Below are positions 26,104 to 38,760 of a stretch of 64,000 bases of DNA, one piece after another. The DNA is taken from the NCBI RefSeq assembly GCF_051020975.1, contig NC_135046.1:7316001-7380000 (forward strand), in the 5' to 3' direction. Made by a program: the position numbers and the translations under genes. The DNA is from Osmia lignaria lignaria. Its lineage: Eukaryota > Arthropoda > Insecta > Hymenoptera > Megachilidae. Below the pieces are notes generated by a model, which was not told the origin of the DNA, ran no database searches, and saw nothing but the letters and a program-made list of their open reading frames with translations. How positions within the stretch are numbered: position 1 is the first letter of the stretch; every line of letters starts with the position of its first letter.

Positions 26104-27080
26104 ACGACCGCGTACTTACGAGCTGTTGCAAAGAAACTTGGATCGTGAAGGTCTCTGGAAAAAAGAACTGTCTATCGCAGCTGTTGGCAATTCGACCGAT
26201 ATGGAAGCGGAGAATCGGCCGGTAAATTGAAAGAGACTCCTATCTCACCGTTGTTGGTCGAACATCGTCGAGATTACGTTTCGCAACGTGCGGTATTCCA
26301 TTTAAGAAGACTGAAGTCGCGGTAGCAAAAAGATTCCTTCGTCGAATCGAGAGCACGAGAGGGTATTTTTCTCCCTTCATCTAAAATATCGACTTTGTAG
26401 CTCGAGGAGACTGGACGAAAATCAGTATACGTTCGCCATGGAAATGAATCGACGAGAAGAAGAAAGAAGAAACGGCGATTGAGGCGATTGAGGCTCGTGT
26501 TCTACGAGGGTTCGCGAGAATGAAGGACGGTGGTTAGGTTCGTAGATCGAAGGAACTCTTCGGAACAAGAACAGACCACTCGGTATCGACAATCTTTTAT
26601 TCGCATACTTTAGATCTCGATAAGAATTTAATGTTCATTCGAAACGTAACGAAAATGGGAATTGAATCTCATCGCTGATCGTAGTAGCAGTCACTTTAAA
26701 GGGAAAACGTGAAGTGAACATCGGTAGCTTCGACGGATGTATTTCGCTTTTCGAATATGTGATATGCAGACGGGGATGTCCAGCCGAACTGGCTGATCGG
26801 ACAAGAACGCGTCTCGGCTGCTACTTCGACGTTACTGTGTCGTGCTGCCTTTTTTTTTTATTTGTAGGACAAATGTTAGATCTCGCGCAGTATTCGCAAG
26901 CAAGCGCACTAAAACGAGAGCATGCAATAATCTCGAGGTTCGCGCGCGGCTTGTTTGACAAGATCGGTCGCGATCTCGAGCCTTCTTCCGGCCTGAGGAT
27001 TCGCTTACGAATGAACAAGCGTTTAGAATCGACGCGTTCCGCAGGCCGACATCTGTAAAATAGATAGCTAAAATGATTAG

Positions 27081-27106
27081 GTATATATATATATATATAT
27101 ATATAC
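27081..27106. repeat. (AT)n microsatellite
   Basis: Run of about eleven TA dinucleotides downstream of kirre. It is followed at 27141 by tggtggcgct, a short CTCF-like motif. Confidence 0.85.
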
Positions 27107-28726
27107 ACCTGTTGTCAATATGAACATAGGGCCTATAGTTTGGTGGCGCTACCAGAGCAAAATTGTATTGAAATAAGCTCGTTCGTAAGTGGACAGCTTT
27201 ATGTAAATAGAACAATCTATACGATATTAAGGAAGATGGGTAAATAGGGAAGGAAAGAAAGAAACGCGTTAGATGAAACTGGTCGTGCATCTTGTTTCAA
27301 AGGAGTGAAATCTAGCACGACTTAAAAAAAAAAGAAAGAAAAAACGGATCGAGAATTCTTTATTCAATTACGCTCATTATTGAATTATTCTCGTTTCTCT
27401 AGAAATTATATTGGTTCGTTTTTTCTGCTTGTTTGCAATGTCTGTAGTTCATGGACGAGGATAAGAAATAAATCTATTGGCAATGCTTCCTCGACGATGA
27501 TCTACGGAACGGCCTCAAATTAGAGTCTTTAAATTTATTAAAAAAAAAAAAAAAATGAATTGATTCGCGTCACGGTGTACGACGAAGATGATACCATTGA
27601 TTACGATAACGAAACAGGGTAGCCTATCAATTATTGAAACGATTCTGAAAACAGAAGGCTGCACACTGAAAAAAAAAGAAGAAGAGAAGTGAGAACGAAA
27701 GGAATTCGAACGAACGACGACGGTGATCGTCGCGCGTTCAGAACTAGATGAACGAATATACATTTGTATCGTGAGAAAATATCTTTATATTATGACGTCT
27801 GTAACATAATTTCTGTACATAACTGGAATTATTGCTCACCGTATCTCGTAAGATTTAGTTAGTTTTGTAACTGTGAAAAGGAGGAAGAAGAAAAGGAAAA
27901 CACTATGTGCATATCTGATTCTGCGCGAGCTACTTTACGGCAGACGGTTCCTCTCGAAAAACCCTCGATTCTGTCGTCGGAAATCGAAAAAAAAAGAATC
28001 AGTATTCGTGACGATACTTCCTTCCTATCGAGGATATGTTCTCACATTCCACGATCGATCGTGCCTCGCGCGATCGTCGTCGTTAAGAAACGATCAGTTC
28101 CTTTGTTCGCGCTTAAAACGTCTCGTCGAGGAGAACGCGATCGTCTTCAGCGAGATTATACAGTGTAGTATTATCTTAATCGTAAGCATTTTCGATTCTC
28201 TCGTTCGGACCGTGCGTTTTCCTCGTCGCAACGTCGAGCAGCCTCGACGTCGACGGTGTTTCCTTTTTCTCGGGCTACGGAACCATCTGCCGTAAGTTCG
28301 GCTTTATTGTACGTCAATCACTCTGTACAATGTTCATCCTGATGTTACTGTTAACTATTTAAATGAGCGAGTGAGAGAGCGCGTGCGAGAGTGCGAGTGA
28401 ACGAGAAAGTTTCGAAAGTTTCATCCGAAACGTGCAAAACAAAGTTCTCTGTGCGCATGCGCGTGTGGTAATTGCGCAAGCGTAGTTTCGCGTTGCGCAC
28501 GCACGCATGCGCACTCGTCTGTTACACGAGTAACGCGTCTATGTATAAATGCTTGGTGGAATTCCAAACTGTACAGATTCAACGGGATGAAAGAGAAACA
28601 AAAGACATAAAAAACATACACGTACACACAGCCATCAGGAAACTTCTGTTCACCAGGAATATGTCCAAGGATACGAATACGCGTATGTACACGACAGAAT
28701 TTAGTAACGGCACGTGGCCATATTTG

Positions 28727-28772
28727 TGAGAGAGCGAGAGCGAGAGCGAGAGCGAGAGCGAGAGCGAGAGAG
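28727..28772. repeat. (GAGAGC)n microsatellite
   Basis: About seven near-perfect GAGAGC hexamers in the kirre downstream region. They give a Ser-Leu repeat in a minus-strand frame that is not a gene. Confidence 0.9.
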
Positions 28773-31700
28773 ATCTATTACATACAGACACATGATTTCT
28801 ATTATAAAAATGTAGGTTAACAAAGTATACTGCGGGAAGTAATTACAATCAATGTACTGGATGGTCCGAGGCGATGTTAAAATTAGAAAAGTTTATGTCG
28901 TTTGAACCTTAGAAATTTACGCCTTCTTGCCGCTGGGCCATCCTATACGTATTAATTGGTTATCTGTCAATTATTAATTAAATTAATATCGATTTCTTCG
29001 CCTTTAGTCAAGGAAAGGAACGAGAGCCGACGAGATCCAAGCTTTTCCTTCTGGTCGCGCGAGTTTGCGTTCGCGTTACACGCTCCTCTTCCACTCGCCA
29101 CGAAGAGGTCGTATCACCCACGAATAGCTTATTTTTCTATAGTGCAATCGTTTCGTTTCGTGCAATTCCCCAACGTCGTTGTTTTTCATTGAAAGTTTAT
29201 TCGCGTAACGCGTCGAGAAAAGAAGAACTGCTTGCTCGTGCGATTCGACGAGAAAACTTGGCGCTTCGGCTCGGTCACGCTGTGTTGCAAAGCGCGAAAT
29301 TCTTAGGCAATTTAACGAGTCCTCTGACGAACGATCATGCGTTCTCTAACTATCACGCGATACGAGAGTAGATGATGTAGAGAGAGAGAGATAAGGAGAA
29401 ATGAAGAAGACATTGCCTAACTGGGTGAAAGAGGGAAGTTTTTTCAAATTTGTTGATACATTTCATACTTTACGGTTAGGAATTATGGCCTATTACTACT
29501 ATTTCGCAAAGTTTATCCGACGAGCCGATCGTTTCTTATTCCTTCACGTGTCACGTTTGAACGGGTTCGATGATTTCCTTTTTTTTTTCTTTTTAACGAA
29601 AAGAAAACAGGGAAGAGTGTTAAAACGTTTCGATTCAGTAGCATGTGCCATACTATTATTCATCGTGTAAATAAGCTTTGTGGAATCCAATAATAAAATC
29701 CAAGTAAACAGAGAAGGTGGAATAAAAAGTAATCGATTCGCAGAAGAGGAACGCGAATCGTATCGCGAAACCCGATCACGTGCGACGTATCTTGGAAACG
29801 ATCGGATCGTCCGCGCACATTTGTGAAACGGAAAGTGACTTTTTAGGAAATGAACACTTTTTCGCGTGCTATCAAGAAAGCTGCGTAAAACACGAGCATT
29901 AAAAAGAAAAAGGAAAAAAAAAAATAACTATTTCGAATTCGACTGAGCGACATATAATAGGAGATACGATATATACCCCCATATTTTTCTCGATGTTAAG
30001 CTTTTTTCTTCGAACGCGTTGCGCGGCGTGTGAAGAAGAAGAATTAGGCTGCGTGAAGGAATTTCAAGCGAATCGTTGCGAATCTTTCGAATAATCGGCG
30101 TACCATTTGTACAGTAGCGGGAAGGGCACGAGAACTGCGATCGTTCTCGCACGAGTAACACAAGGGCGAGCAAGAAAAACAAAGAATATCGAAGGATAGT
30201 TGTTCTGAAATAACGCGAGCACTTCTGATTCAGATCAACCATCCATCCACGATCGAATTACACTCCGAGTTTCGAGGAAACCACGTTTTTCTATCGATCC
30301 TGATAACCCTTTTCTCCACCTTTTTGTACGAAACCGAAAGGAGAAACACGATTAGTATCTGGGAAAATCTGTTGCGTTTTTACCGAAACTCTTCAACGTA
30401 CACTGTGTGTAGTAATCTCGACCAATAATCGCGATCACGATTTCATTCAAATTTCCTCGGTCTAGAGCAAACGTGCATGGGAACAATTAACTAAAAATCA
30501 ACGCACTTTTTTTTTCTAACGATCGTCTCGATATGAAATTCATCCAGCGAAACGTTTCGATCCTGATGTATTTTACAGGTACAGTAGACTGTTTGACAAA
30601 AACTAAAAAGACTGTAACCGCGTGAAATCTGAATGACAAATCCGCGAATAGGAAAGGGGTCGATGCACGAGTCGCGTGACTTGTCTCGGAACGATCTCTC
30701 GTTCGAAATGAGAAATAGCAAAGGAAAAAAAAAGGACACAACGGAATAGCCGCGGTAATAATTAGGAACTGCATTCGTGATATCTGTGAAAAGATCGTTT
30801 CGCGACAAACGCGTTTGTTACCGCGGTTTTTCTCTGTCGCGTGTCCGCTTTCCACGATGTCGCGCCATTCGCGGACCCCTTCGAAATCCCGAAGAATCGC
30901 AACGCGGTTAAATCGCGGACAATAGAATTTCAATTACGTGGCACAAGGTGCAACAACGAGGTTCTTACAACGCTCACCAACCGGCTAACGATGCCCGCCG
31001 TTGAAAAAAATGCGCGAAACGTCTCGAGGAAACGCGTTTCGAGGCGAGGACTCGCCACAATGGGCAATTAGCGTGATACTGCGTGCGCTAATTGCGGGAA
31101 CAATCGTGGAACGGGCGGGAGGGAGATGAAACAAAGAAATAAATGTAACGACGGAAACGTAACCACCGGGGAATAAGAAGGCGTGTTGGGTCGTATGACG
31201 CGAACACAGGACGGAAAAGTAAATTAACCGAATGAAACGTAACTCGATACGAAAGAAATACAACGGGAAACTCGAAGGAAACTCTCGTAACCCGATCGAT
31301 GCGAGAACTTTTCTGTTGCGAACCCGCTACGTTATCGCGCATCGAATTGGCAAAGTTCGCCAGTCGAAACGCGTGTCGGATGAAGTTCGCCGAAATGCTA
31401 TTCCGTCGATTCCCTCCCTTCCGGTTTGATAACGAGTTTTTATCGACCCGTTTACGCGCGTTCACCAACCCTCGCCGTTGATCAACCCTTTTCTATTCGG
31501 TCGATTCTTTTATTCTCGTGCAGAGACTGTTTTAGAAAAATCGAAGATCAGTCAACCTCTTCAGGAATAGAATGAATCAGTTTTCGCATACATTTCATTA
31601 CTTTTCTTTTTTCATCCAAAGATATGTAACAATGTCACAGAGTATTATTGTAAATAAATGCAACAGATATCACGGTAAAAGGATTAAGTAGAATCATATT

Positions 31701-34700
31701 GAGATCATTTTTTTTCATGACTTTAATAAATGTGTCCTGAAAGAGGTTGATTAATTAGAGATCGTTAAAGATACTGGTAGTCGATCATTGATTTCGTCAA
31801 TGTTGTCGATTGTCCTTCGAAGTGCGCCAAGTGAAAATATTTCAAGGGTGATAAAAATAAGGGGAAGAATAGAGGAGCACGTGTACATATTTGAACACTA
31901 GACATTTGACTATGAACAGCGAATCATCACCGTTTTTAGTGTAAATTACTTTGTAACATAGCCTACGTACATTTAACTAGACAACTTTTTTGAGGTCTTA
32001 CAAAGAAAGAATGAAGCAAAGAAGAGTTGCAGTTTCTAGGATTTTTCGTTGACGATCGATGATCAGAAATCTTTGTTATTAATATCAAACGAACAAAAAT
32101 AATGCACAAAGGGAACGTCTACACCCTTTTCTACATTTCAACGAGAACAGAGTTAATTGATCAGGAACGATGCTCTTTTTTAATACCCTTCAATCAGTGT
32201 ATTCTAATCAAGATTCTTGCGTTTCCCTGTCTTCTCGTGGCATTCGACGATCGTCCACCTGTGTAGATTAAATCGCTCGTTTCCGTGTTTGTTCGATCGC
32301 AATTCAATTTCGAATTCCTCGCACGTACCTGTAGCGTTTAAAGGATCAGGTCCGAAAGCGACGCCTACGTGAAAGACGCATCATTCGCACAAAATCTTCC
32401 GTTAGTGAAATAAATTTAGCGAAAACAGGAAGATAGAGAGTGAATGAGAGTGAATGAATGAATGAAACGGAGATTTTTTCCTTGTGAATCGAACGTAACG
32501 CAAAATCCACCAGTCTACTCTTCGATAACGACAGTGTGTGCCAACAAAACCCTTTTATTCCAAGTGTAGCTAACGTCTGACGCGTTTTTAATTCTCATCA
32601 AAGCCTCGAACCGCTCGGGGCATCGCGATAAATATACCAGTAAGAATATGTAAGTACAAACGAACGACGAAAGAAAACTGAATGAAGCTAAAAGTATCGC
32701 GACGTGTTGCTTTCCGATTTTCGATGTTTCCCGCGTCGCGGCAGTCGACAGGTGTTACAAACGCGTGCCCTTAACGTTTATGCGCTTTTCATTCCTCCCC
32801 GTTCCCGCAAGAACCACCCTTTTATTGAATTTCGCGCCTTTTGCTACTTCTCTTTTCTTCTTTTCTTTTCGAACGCAGAGGACCTATGTTTCACGACACG
32901 AAACACGTTCCTTTTCTTTCTTTCTTACTTGAAACGCGATCGAAAAAAGGAAAATGAACGACGAGACCAAAGAGATGTTTATTTTAATGTTGTGTATATT
33001 AATATGAGTTTATGTCGTATAAATCGATGCATTTATCCATGTGTTACAACGAGTGTTTTAATTATAATTTCTCTTTATTTCATCTTTTTCTTTCTAATTA
33101 TTACTATTATTATCATTGTACGTTTGATATAGATCGGCATAAGTTTGTTTAGATAAGCTTTCCGTTGTATATCATAATCACCGCGATCGATCGGCGCCAA
33201 TCTTTTATACTTAAGGTGTACATTTTCGTTAATCTGATTAATCGTTCATCAAACATCATTACAAACGGTAACGATTATTATTATTATCATCATTATTATT
33301 ATTATTACAATTAATTATTATTATTTATAGTTAATTGATTTATGTGGTAATTATTAAGCAGCCAGTGCCGTTTATACTTCTCGTAGAGTGTAATATGTAT
33401 CAGCGCTGTTATCGTATTTTATTAAATCTTTGCCATATAATAAGTTCCGATAGTCTCACGTTTTCACCCATCCGTTCATGCGACACGATCCCCTTTCGTA
33501 TCACCATTACATCACCTATTCACTTTGTATCCTATGCGTTACGACAAAAGTTAATCTTTGGGAACGCGTTTCCCGTCGCTTGCTTACGTTCTACCGCATT
33601 TCCTTGAATTTTTAAGCGAACGACTTTCTGCAAACAGAAAGAAAAGGAACTGGGAAGCGAAAGTATAGATACAAAAGATAATACCGGAAGAATAAAAGCC
33701 TTTTGAGACGTGAAAGGAAAAAAGGAAGGAACAAGTGGTCCGGATGCACTTGAACGTTGCATCTCTCTGAGAAATGTGCACGGAAACCGTCGCACGCGTG
33801 CAATATCGAGCGATTTCGCGTCTCGAAACGTATTGTTGCTTTGCAACCACGTAAATGCACTTGAGCACGCATGCCATTTCGACGTAGCAGTCTTTCGTAG
33901 CCGATGCGAAAACGCAACTCCTTTGTTGATCAATCCTCTCTGGTTAACAAGGACTCTTTTCCTTATCACGCAAGCATTTCAGCCTGCGTTCTCTTCGTTT
34001 TTATATATCTCTCGAACACGTAAATTCTTTCTGCCTAACAAACAACTTCTGGACTTTGCAACTGGTAAACGAAGTTTAGAATTCTCGACTATTAGGGGAC
34101 GAGGAATTTGTTGCAAGGCCCAGAATTATCCGCTCCGATACTTCCGTGTGTTACTTCCTAATTGGGTCGGTTAAAAGTAAAAAATTCTCTGTTCACCTCG
34201 ATGGGAAATAAAACCGAGGATTTTCACACAGCACGCAGTTAAATGAACTGCAAACAAAAGCAGAAATGAAAGAAAATAACGCTATTTTTATATGTTGCAT
34301 CGTCTGCCGTGGTGACCTATAGTTATACGGAACTGTACTTTGAGTTCTCTCCCCTTTGTATTCGTGTTATCGATTGGGCCAATTTCGTGTCACATCTCGC
34401 CTCATTTCGATCCACCCCCTTCCTCTGTAAAAAATAAAAAAATAAAAGACACTGAAAATGTTTCAACGCGATGGTGATATTGCAGGGTTCACCGGAAGTT
34501 CACCGAAGAACCGCTGTTTCTTTGAGTCTGACCGTGGTTTCATGATTTGACGAACGATATCGATGGTATTTTTTTATACTTTGTAAAACTACTCGGGTTA
34601 ATATCGTTTTAAACGGTGTCGTTAGAAATTGTGAGAAGCATTCTCGTATGATTTGACGATGAATGTCACGTTTATATTTAATATCATCAACAATTAGCAG

Positions 34701-35167
34701 CTTAGAAATAAACGACAGAGATATTTCTGATGATGATCCAAAGGATGCTCTTGCTCACAATTGATCTAGATTACTACATTAAGATTTACTATTATTGTAT
34801 TATTATTACTATATCTACATTCCTTTTAAGAATCTACCACTATTACTTTACGAAACCATCTGTAAATAAGTATTTTGTATTCCTGCAAGAATAAAATAAC
34901 GAATAATTATCGTTTTATCTAATATTTCCACCACTACCGTTAGACTCAAGAAAGTACAGATAGGTCGTAGGCTTTACCATTAATCTTTAATTTTATTCTC
35001 TCTTACATAGATTTTAAATACATATCTGTATGCCTTTTACAAACTTTATTCGTGTTTATTTTCGACAATAATGATAACGATTAAATAATACGCTTTCAAT
35101 TCGAGTACATACATGTAAATAATATATAAAATGTTAATAATAATCAATTTATTTCTATAAGTTTTAT

Positions 35168-36316
35168 TTAATATTTGTAATATACGATAATATCGTTTAA
35201 AATTTTAACGTTAACAACGAAAAATAATAAACTAGCAATCCAGATGTACGTAAAAGTATTCAATCCTCGGAATTCTAACAAATAAGCGGCCAGTAACCAT
35301 AGACTTTGGCTTAAGATCCAAAGGAAGCATAAACATAATGATCTACGAATGCTTAATCCGAAACGCGGGAGACACAAAGGTAAGAAGGATAAATACCAGA
35401 AAAAGTATTGTGATGTTAATACCGGATTATACGTTACCACTACCATGGCTTGTGTAAACATTGCAAATGGTAATAGAGACTTGTCTGAGTATTTATATGA
35501 CAACAATAACAGTAATAATAACTGTGGCAGAAATGTGAGTACTTTTTGAATTATGCTAGATGGCTCCTTGGCAGATAAGTACATCATGTAAAAATAAACC
35601 GAAAAGTTATGTTTCGTGTCTTTACGCATTAAATGATACAGAAAGCTCTCGTAAAGATACTTGTAACCGTAGAAATAATAATTTATAAGAGTTAACAAAA
35701 CTGTTAGACTTACACAACTAAGTACCAACTTCATTTGATTTTTGTTTGGTATCAAATAATTTCGACCGCGAAGAGAGAAATACATAGGTATACTAAAAAT
35801 TAAAGGATATAATCGAAAATGAATTGATATAGCATGCAAGAAACCTGCTTGAACATATTTATCTTGTAGAAATAGGTACAAAGTTAACATAACTAAAATA
35901 ACTGCCACAGAATCTGCATTTCCTCTGGTTGAAATTATAATCGTGAAAGGATTATACAACCATATAAAAGTACAAGTATTTTTTAATTTTTCGCTGACAT
36001 GCTGTAATGATAAAATTTTGTTTATTAAAATTCCTACCAAAATATCAACAAAAGAAAATAAGATTTTTCCGAAATTTTCATGCAAAAAGATGTTAGGTGT
36101 TAAAAGCAAAGCCAACAGTGGTGTGTATCGATAAGTATCACGATCGAAGGGCGACGATCCCTCTACCATGTGTCTCGCTGCATCGCTAAATACCGTATAA
36201 TCCACATCAGTATACGGAACACTAAACGTTTTATCGTGATAATCCGAGTAAATAACTAAAGCTACTCTAATCAAGAAGGCTAAAGTACAGTGTTCTTTAA
36301 ATGATAGCCTAGCCAT
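35168..36316 (-). CDS. PIGM: GPI mannosyltransferase 1 (PIG-M)
   Basis: Single-exon gene for a 382-residue multi-pass ER membrane enzyme. PIG-M adds the first alpha-1,4-mannose from dolichol-phosphate-mannose to the GPI anchor precursor. The N-terminal loop carries the DXD-type catalytic motif in YTDVDYTVFSDAARH. YRYTPLLALLLTPNIFL and STRGNADS follow, and both are hallmark segments of the family. About ten hydrophobic helices follow. The length is slightly under the human protein (423). The start is the Met before ARLSFKEHC, the first ATG of the frame. NDUFAF8 ends only 76 bp upstream on the same strand with no AATAAA between, so a shared transcript is possible. Tail-to-tail with kirre. Confidence 0.95.
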   Translation of the reverse strand: MARLSFKEHCTLAFLIRVALVIYSDYHDKTFSVPYTDVDYTVFSDAARHMVEGSSPFDRDTYRYTPLLALLLTPNIFLHENFGKILFSFVDILVGILINKILSLQHVSEKLKNTCTFIWLYNPFTIIISTRGNADSVAVILVMLTLYLFLQDKYVQAGFLHAISIHFRLYPLIFSIPMYFSLRGRNYLIPNKNQMKLVLSCVSLTVLLTLINYYFYGYKYLYESFLYHLMRKDTKHNFSVYFYMMYLSAKEPSSIIQKVLTFLPQLLLLLLLSYKYSDKSLLPFAMFTQAMVVVTYNPVLTSQYFFWYLSFLPLCLPRFGLSIRRSLCLCFLWILSQSLWLLAAYLLEFRGLNTFTYIWIASLLFFVVNVKILNDIIVYYKY

Positions 36317-36392
36317 GTTGAAAAAATGAAATATATTTTCTACAAAATATATATCAGCTAAACATAAAGCTTCATTTCATTTTATAGAACTG

Positions 36393-36590
36393 TTACAACC
36401 TTGTTTTATTTTTTGCAGCAGCATTCATCAAACATGTCTTAAATTCCTTAAATTCACTGTCACAGTCATGTTTGTTCAAATTAGGTTTTGCCAATACACA
36501 TGCAGCATATTTGGCCCCAGATTCGTGACACTGTGCTACTAGAATTGGATATTTTCTAAATCTTTCTTTTGCCCTTTTTACTGCTTCCAT
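36393..36590 (-). CDS. NDUFAF8: Complex I assembly factor NDUFAF8-like, twin CX9C protein
   Basis: A 65-residue protein from one exon. Four cysteines form a twin CX9C pair (CHESGAKYAAC and CDSEFKEFKTC), the signature of small proteins oxidised in the mitochondrial intermembrane space by the Mia40 relay. Spacing, length and the ends (a basic N-terminus with RFRKYP, a C-terminus with NAAAKN) resemble human NDUFAF8/C17orf89, which works with NDUFAF5 in complex I assembly. It sits 92 bp downstream of the CMC4 transcript's second ORF and 76 bp upstream of PIGM, all on the minus strand. The family assignment rests on cysteine spacing and flanking residues; another CHCH protein is possible but less likely. 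Confidence 0.8.
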   Translation of the reverse strand: MEAVKRAKERFRKYPILVAQCHESGAKYAACVLAKPNLNKHDCDSEFKEFKTCLMNAAAKNKTRL

Positions 36591-36682
36591 CTTTTATTAA
36601 CACATTGTATTATTTATTATATTTGATATATATATTTACTATCGGTTAGTACATTACTGGTTATAGTAAAACATTATCTTCT

Positions 36683-36814
36683 TTATGTATGGGCAGGCTT
36701 TTTGTTTTTACGTGGAGGATCATTATATGCAAGTTGATACACTGTCCACATAGCATAGCATGATAATGCTATAGTACCAATCCAATTAATTACTCTTAAT
36801 CGATCTGAATACAT
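36683..36814 (-). CDS. 43-residue single-pass membrane microprotein on the CMC4 last exon
   Basis: The ORF begins 7 nt after the CMC4 stop (36822-36824) on the same exon. It encodes 43 residues: a short basic N-terminus (MYSDRLRV), one hydrophobic helix (INWIGTIALSCYAMWTVYQL) and a basic Pro/Lys tail (NDPPRKNKKPAHT). The layout suits a small mitochondrial or ER tail-anchored protein. No family was recognised. An alternative acceptor AG at 36833-36834, 7 nt inside the exon, would fuse this frame in phase to CMC4 through LRNKFI. So it may be a second cistron, a fusion isoform, or both. An AATAAA-type signal on the minus strand lies at 36613-36618. Confidence 0.6.
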   Translation of the reverse strand: MYSDRLRVINWIGTIALSCYAMWTVYQLAYNDPPRKNKKPAHT

Positions 36815-36821
36815 GATGAAC

Positions 36822-37209
36822 TTATTTCTGAGCTTTTTTCTAAAATAAAAATTACAAAACAAATGATTACTAAATATTCTTAATAACAGAATAATTAGAA
36901 AAAATCTGTTATACTTACATAATCTACTGTGTTGTGTTCGTATGGTTTTGAAGTATCTATACCATCACAAACTACTGATACAGCTGAATGATGTATGCAA
37001 CACTGCCTTATTTCTTCTATAACTGACTCGCAACGTGATGGTTGGTAAACGTTGTCTAAAATTAAATAATAACTATTGGTGTTAATGTTTAATGTAGGTT
37101 AAAAATATTAAACAAGATTACAGTAGGTAAAAATGGTCCTAAAACACAAACCTTTTAAACACTGTTGCAATTTACATGCAAATTTTTTACAGGGATCAAC
37201 TGTTGTCAT
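36822..37209 (-). CDS. CMC4: Cx9C motif-containing protein 4 (CMC4)
   Basis: Three exons on the minus strand: 37152-37209, 36920-37056 and 36822-36839 (end of coding). They join to a 70-residue protein, against 68 in human. The pattern DPCKKFACKLQQCLKD..RCESVIEEIRQCCIHH keeps every cysteine of human CMC4, a twin CX9C protein of the mitochondrial intermembrane space. The last exon adds only KKAQK before TAA when the first acceptor (tttattttag) is used, which matches the short basic C-terminus of the family. The second ORF follows at once. Mammalian CMC4 is itself expressed from a locus with a second reading frame (MTCP1), although that partner is unrelated to this one. Confidence 0.88.
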
Positions 37210-37489
37210 GCGATAAATGTTAAATATCCGTTTTTGATCTTAAAAAGTAATGAAATAGAGGTTACATAATCTTATGAAACAACAGAATCAGATGGATCTT
37301 CTAACTAAAATCAATAAAAAGTTAACTCTATAGTTTAGAAAAAAAATATGTTAGTCATTTAACAATTAACCGACCAGTCGTTAATAAAAAAGTTGTTAAA
37401 TTGTTATTTTTCAGATATTACATCTACACAGTGTACGAATTTAACATAACCTCACCTGACAAAAGTTTAGTACTTATTAGAAAGCGTTT

Positions 37490-38345
37490 CCGGGGTCCCT
37501 GACACCCCATATGATATTAGCTCGGTATACAGAAAGAGCCACCGGGGTCCCTGATGCCCCAAGATGATAATAGGTCAATGCGCAGAGGTAGTCATCGGGG
37601 TCCCTGACACCCCAAGATGATATTAAGCCAGTACGCAAAAAGAGCACCCGGGGTCCCTAACACCCCAAGATGATTTTATGTCGATGCGTAGGAAGAGTCA
37701 CCGGGGTCCCAGACACCCCGAATGCCATAATGTCAGTATACAGGGAGAGTTAACGGTGCTTCGGGGTCCAACACACCCCAGGATCGAATCAGGTCGTACC
37801 CATTACTATTCCGAACAAGTGTGTTTCACGATTTGTTCGTTTTTAGGTCTTATATTTCGCTAGATCCGGTCGTACCCATCGCTATCCCAAACAAGTTAGT
37901 TTTACGATTTGTTCGTTTTTAGGTCTTATATTTCGCTATTTGCTTCGGGGTCCCTGACACCCCGATGAAATATTATCGGTATCCAGCGTCACCGGTACCT
38001 TGGGGTCTCAGATACCCCGAATGCCGTAATGTCGGTAAGCAAAGAGTGTCATCGGTACATCGGGGTCCCTGATACCCCGGAAGCCAAAATGTCAGTATGC
38101 AAACAGTGTCACCGGTGCTTAGGGGTTCCTGATACCCCAAGATGATACCATGTCGGTATGCAGAAATAGTCACTCGTGCTTCGGGGTCCCCGGCACCCCG
38201 GATGCTATATTATTGGTATGCAAAGATAATCACCGGCGTTACGGGTTCCTTAATACCACAATATGATATCAGATCGGTACGAAGACGGCGTCATTGGCGC
38301 AGAGGGGTCCCTAACACCCCTGGATAATATCAGGTCCGTATGAAG
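37490..38345 (+). repeat. Minisatellite with palindromic ggggtcc...acacccc core
   Basis: About fourteen units with cores starting at 37492, 37544, 37597, 37650, 37703, 37763 and so on, a spacing of 52-60 bp. Each carries an imperfect palindrome, ggggtccctgacacccc, followed by a variable linker such as aagatgatattaggtcggta. Reverse-oriented copies occur at 39.6-39.7 kb, so this array is the left arm of a foldback structure. Confidence 0.85.
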
Positions 38346-38760
38346 AGGGCACAACCAGTATAATTTTTTTTCAGAGTTTATTTAATTTACCTCATTTATT
38401 TTTTTTTGCTTATTAAATAAGCTCATCGAAGGGGAATAACATTTATGATTATATTCCTCTTCTGGGTCTCAGCCAAGGACCCCATTTATTTAACTTTTTC
38501 CAGTTATTTATATAATTTTATCCCTCATTATAGGCCAAGAACATCTCCGTATACCTTACATCCCTGCATTCCTCCCATCCCAGCATTCCTTACATTCCTT
38601 CATCCCTTAAATCCCTACATTATTATCATCCATACATTCTTTTCATCCGTACACTCCTTTCATCCCTACATTCCTTACATCTCTTCATCCCTTATAATAA
38701 ATATATTATAAAGACTGGTTCGAGTAAAGGTAAGTAAAGGTAAGTGAGTTCCTGTTTTCG

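Larger units (their letters stand above)
25348..35167 (+). other. Gene-poor tail downstream of kirre, probable long 3' UTR plus intergenic DNA
   Basis: No conserved gene was recognised in these 9.8 kb. Candidate AATAAA signals occur near 27467 and at 34890-34895, the latter shortly before the convergent PIGM gene. Neural adhesion genes in insects often have very long 3' UTRs, so much of this may be kirre UTR; that is inference. The tract holds a 732-nt stop-free stretch in the kirre frame at 25372-26103, an (AT)n run near 27.09 kb and a GAGAGC repeat near 28.73 kb. Confidence 0.5.

Noticed and set aside
37490..38345. Regularly spaced palindromic cores resembling a CRISPR array
   Set aside because: The genome is animal, the linkers are related to each other rather than unique, and reversed copies exist nearby. 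It is a minisatellite.
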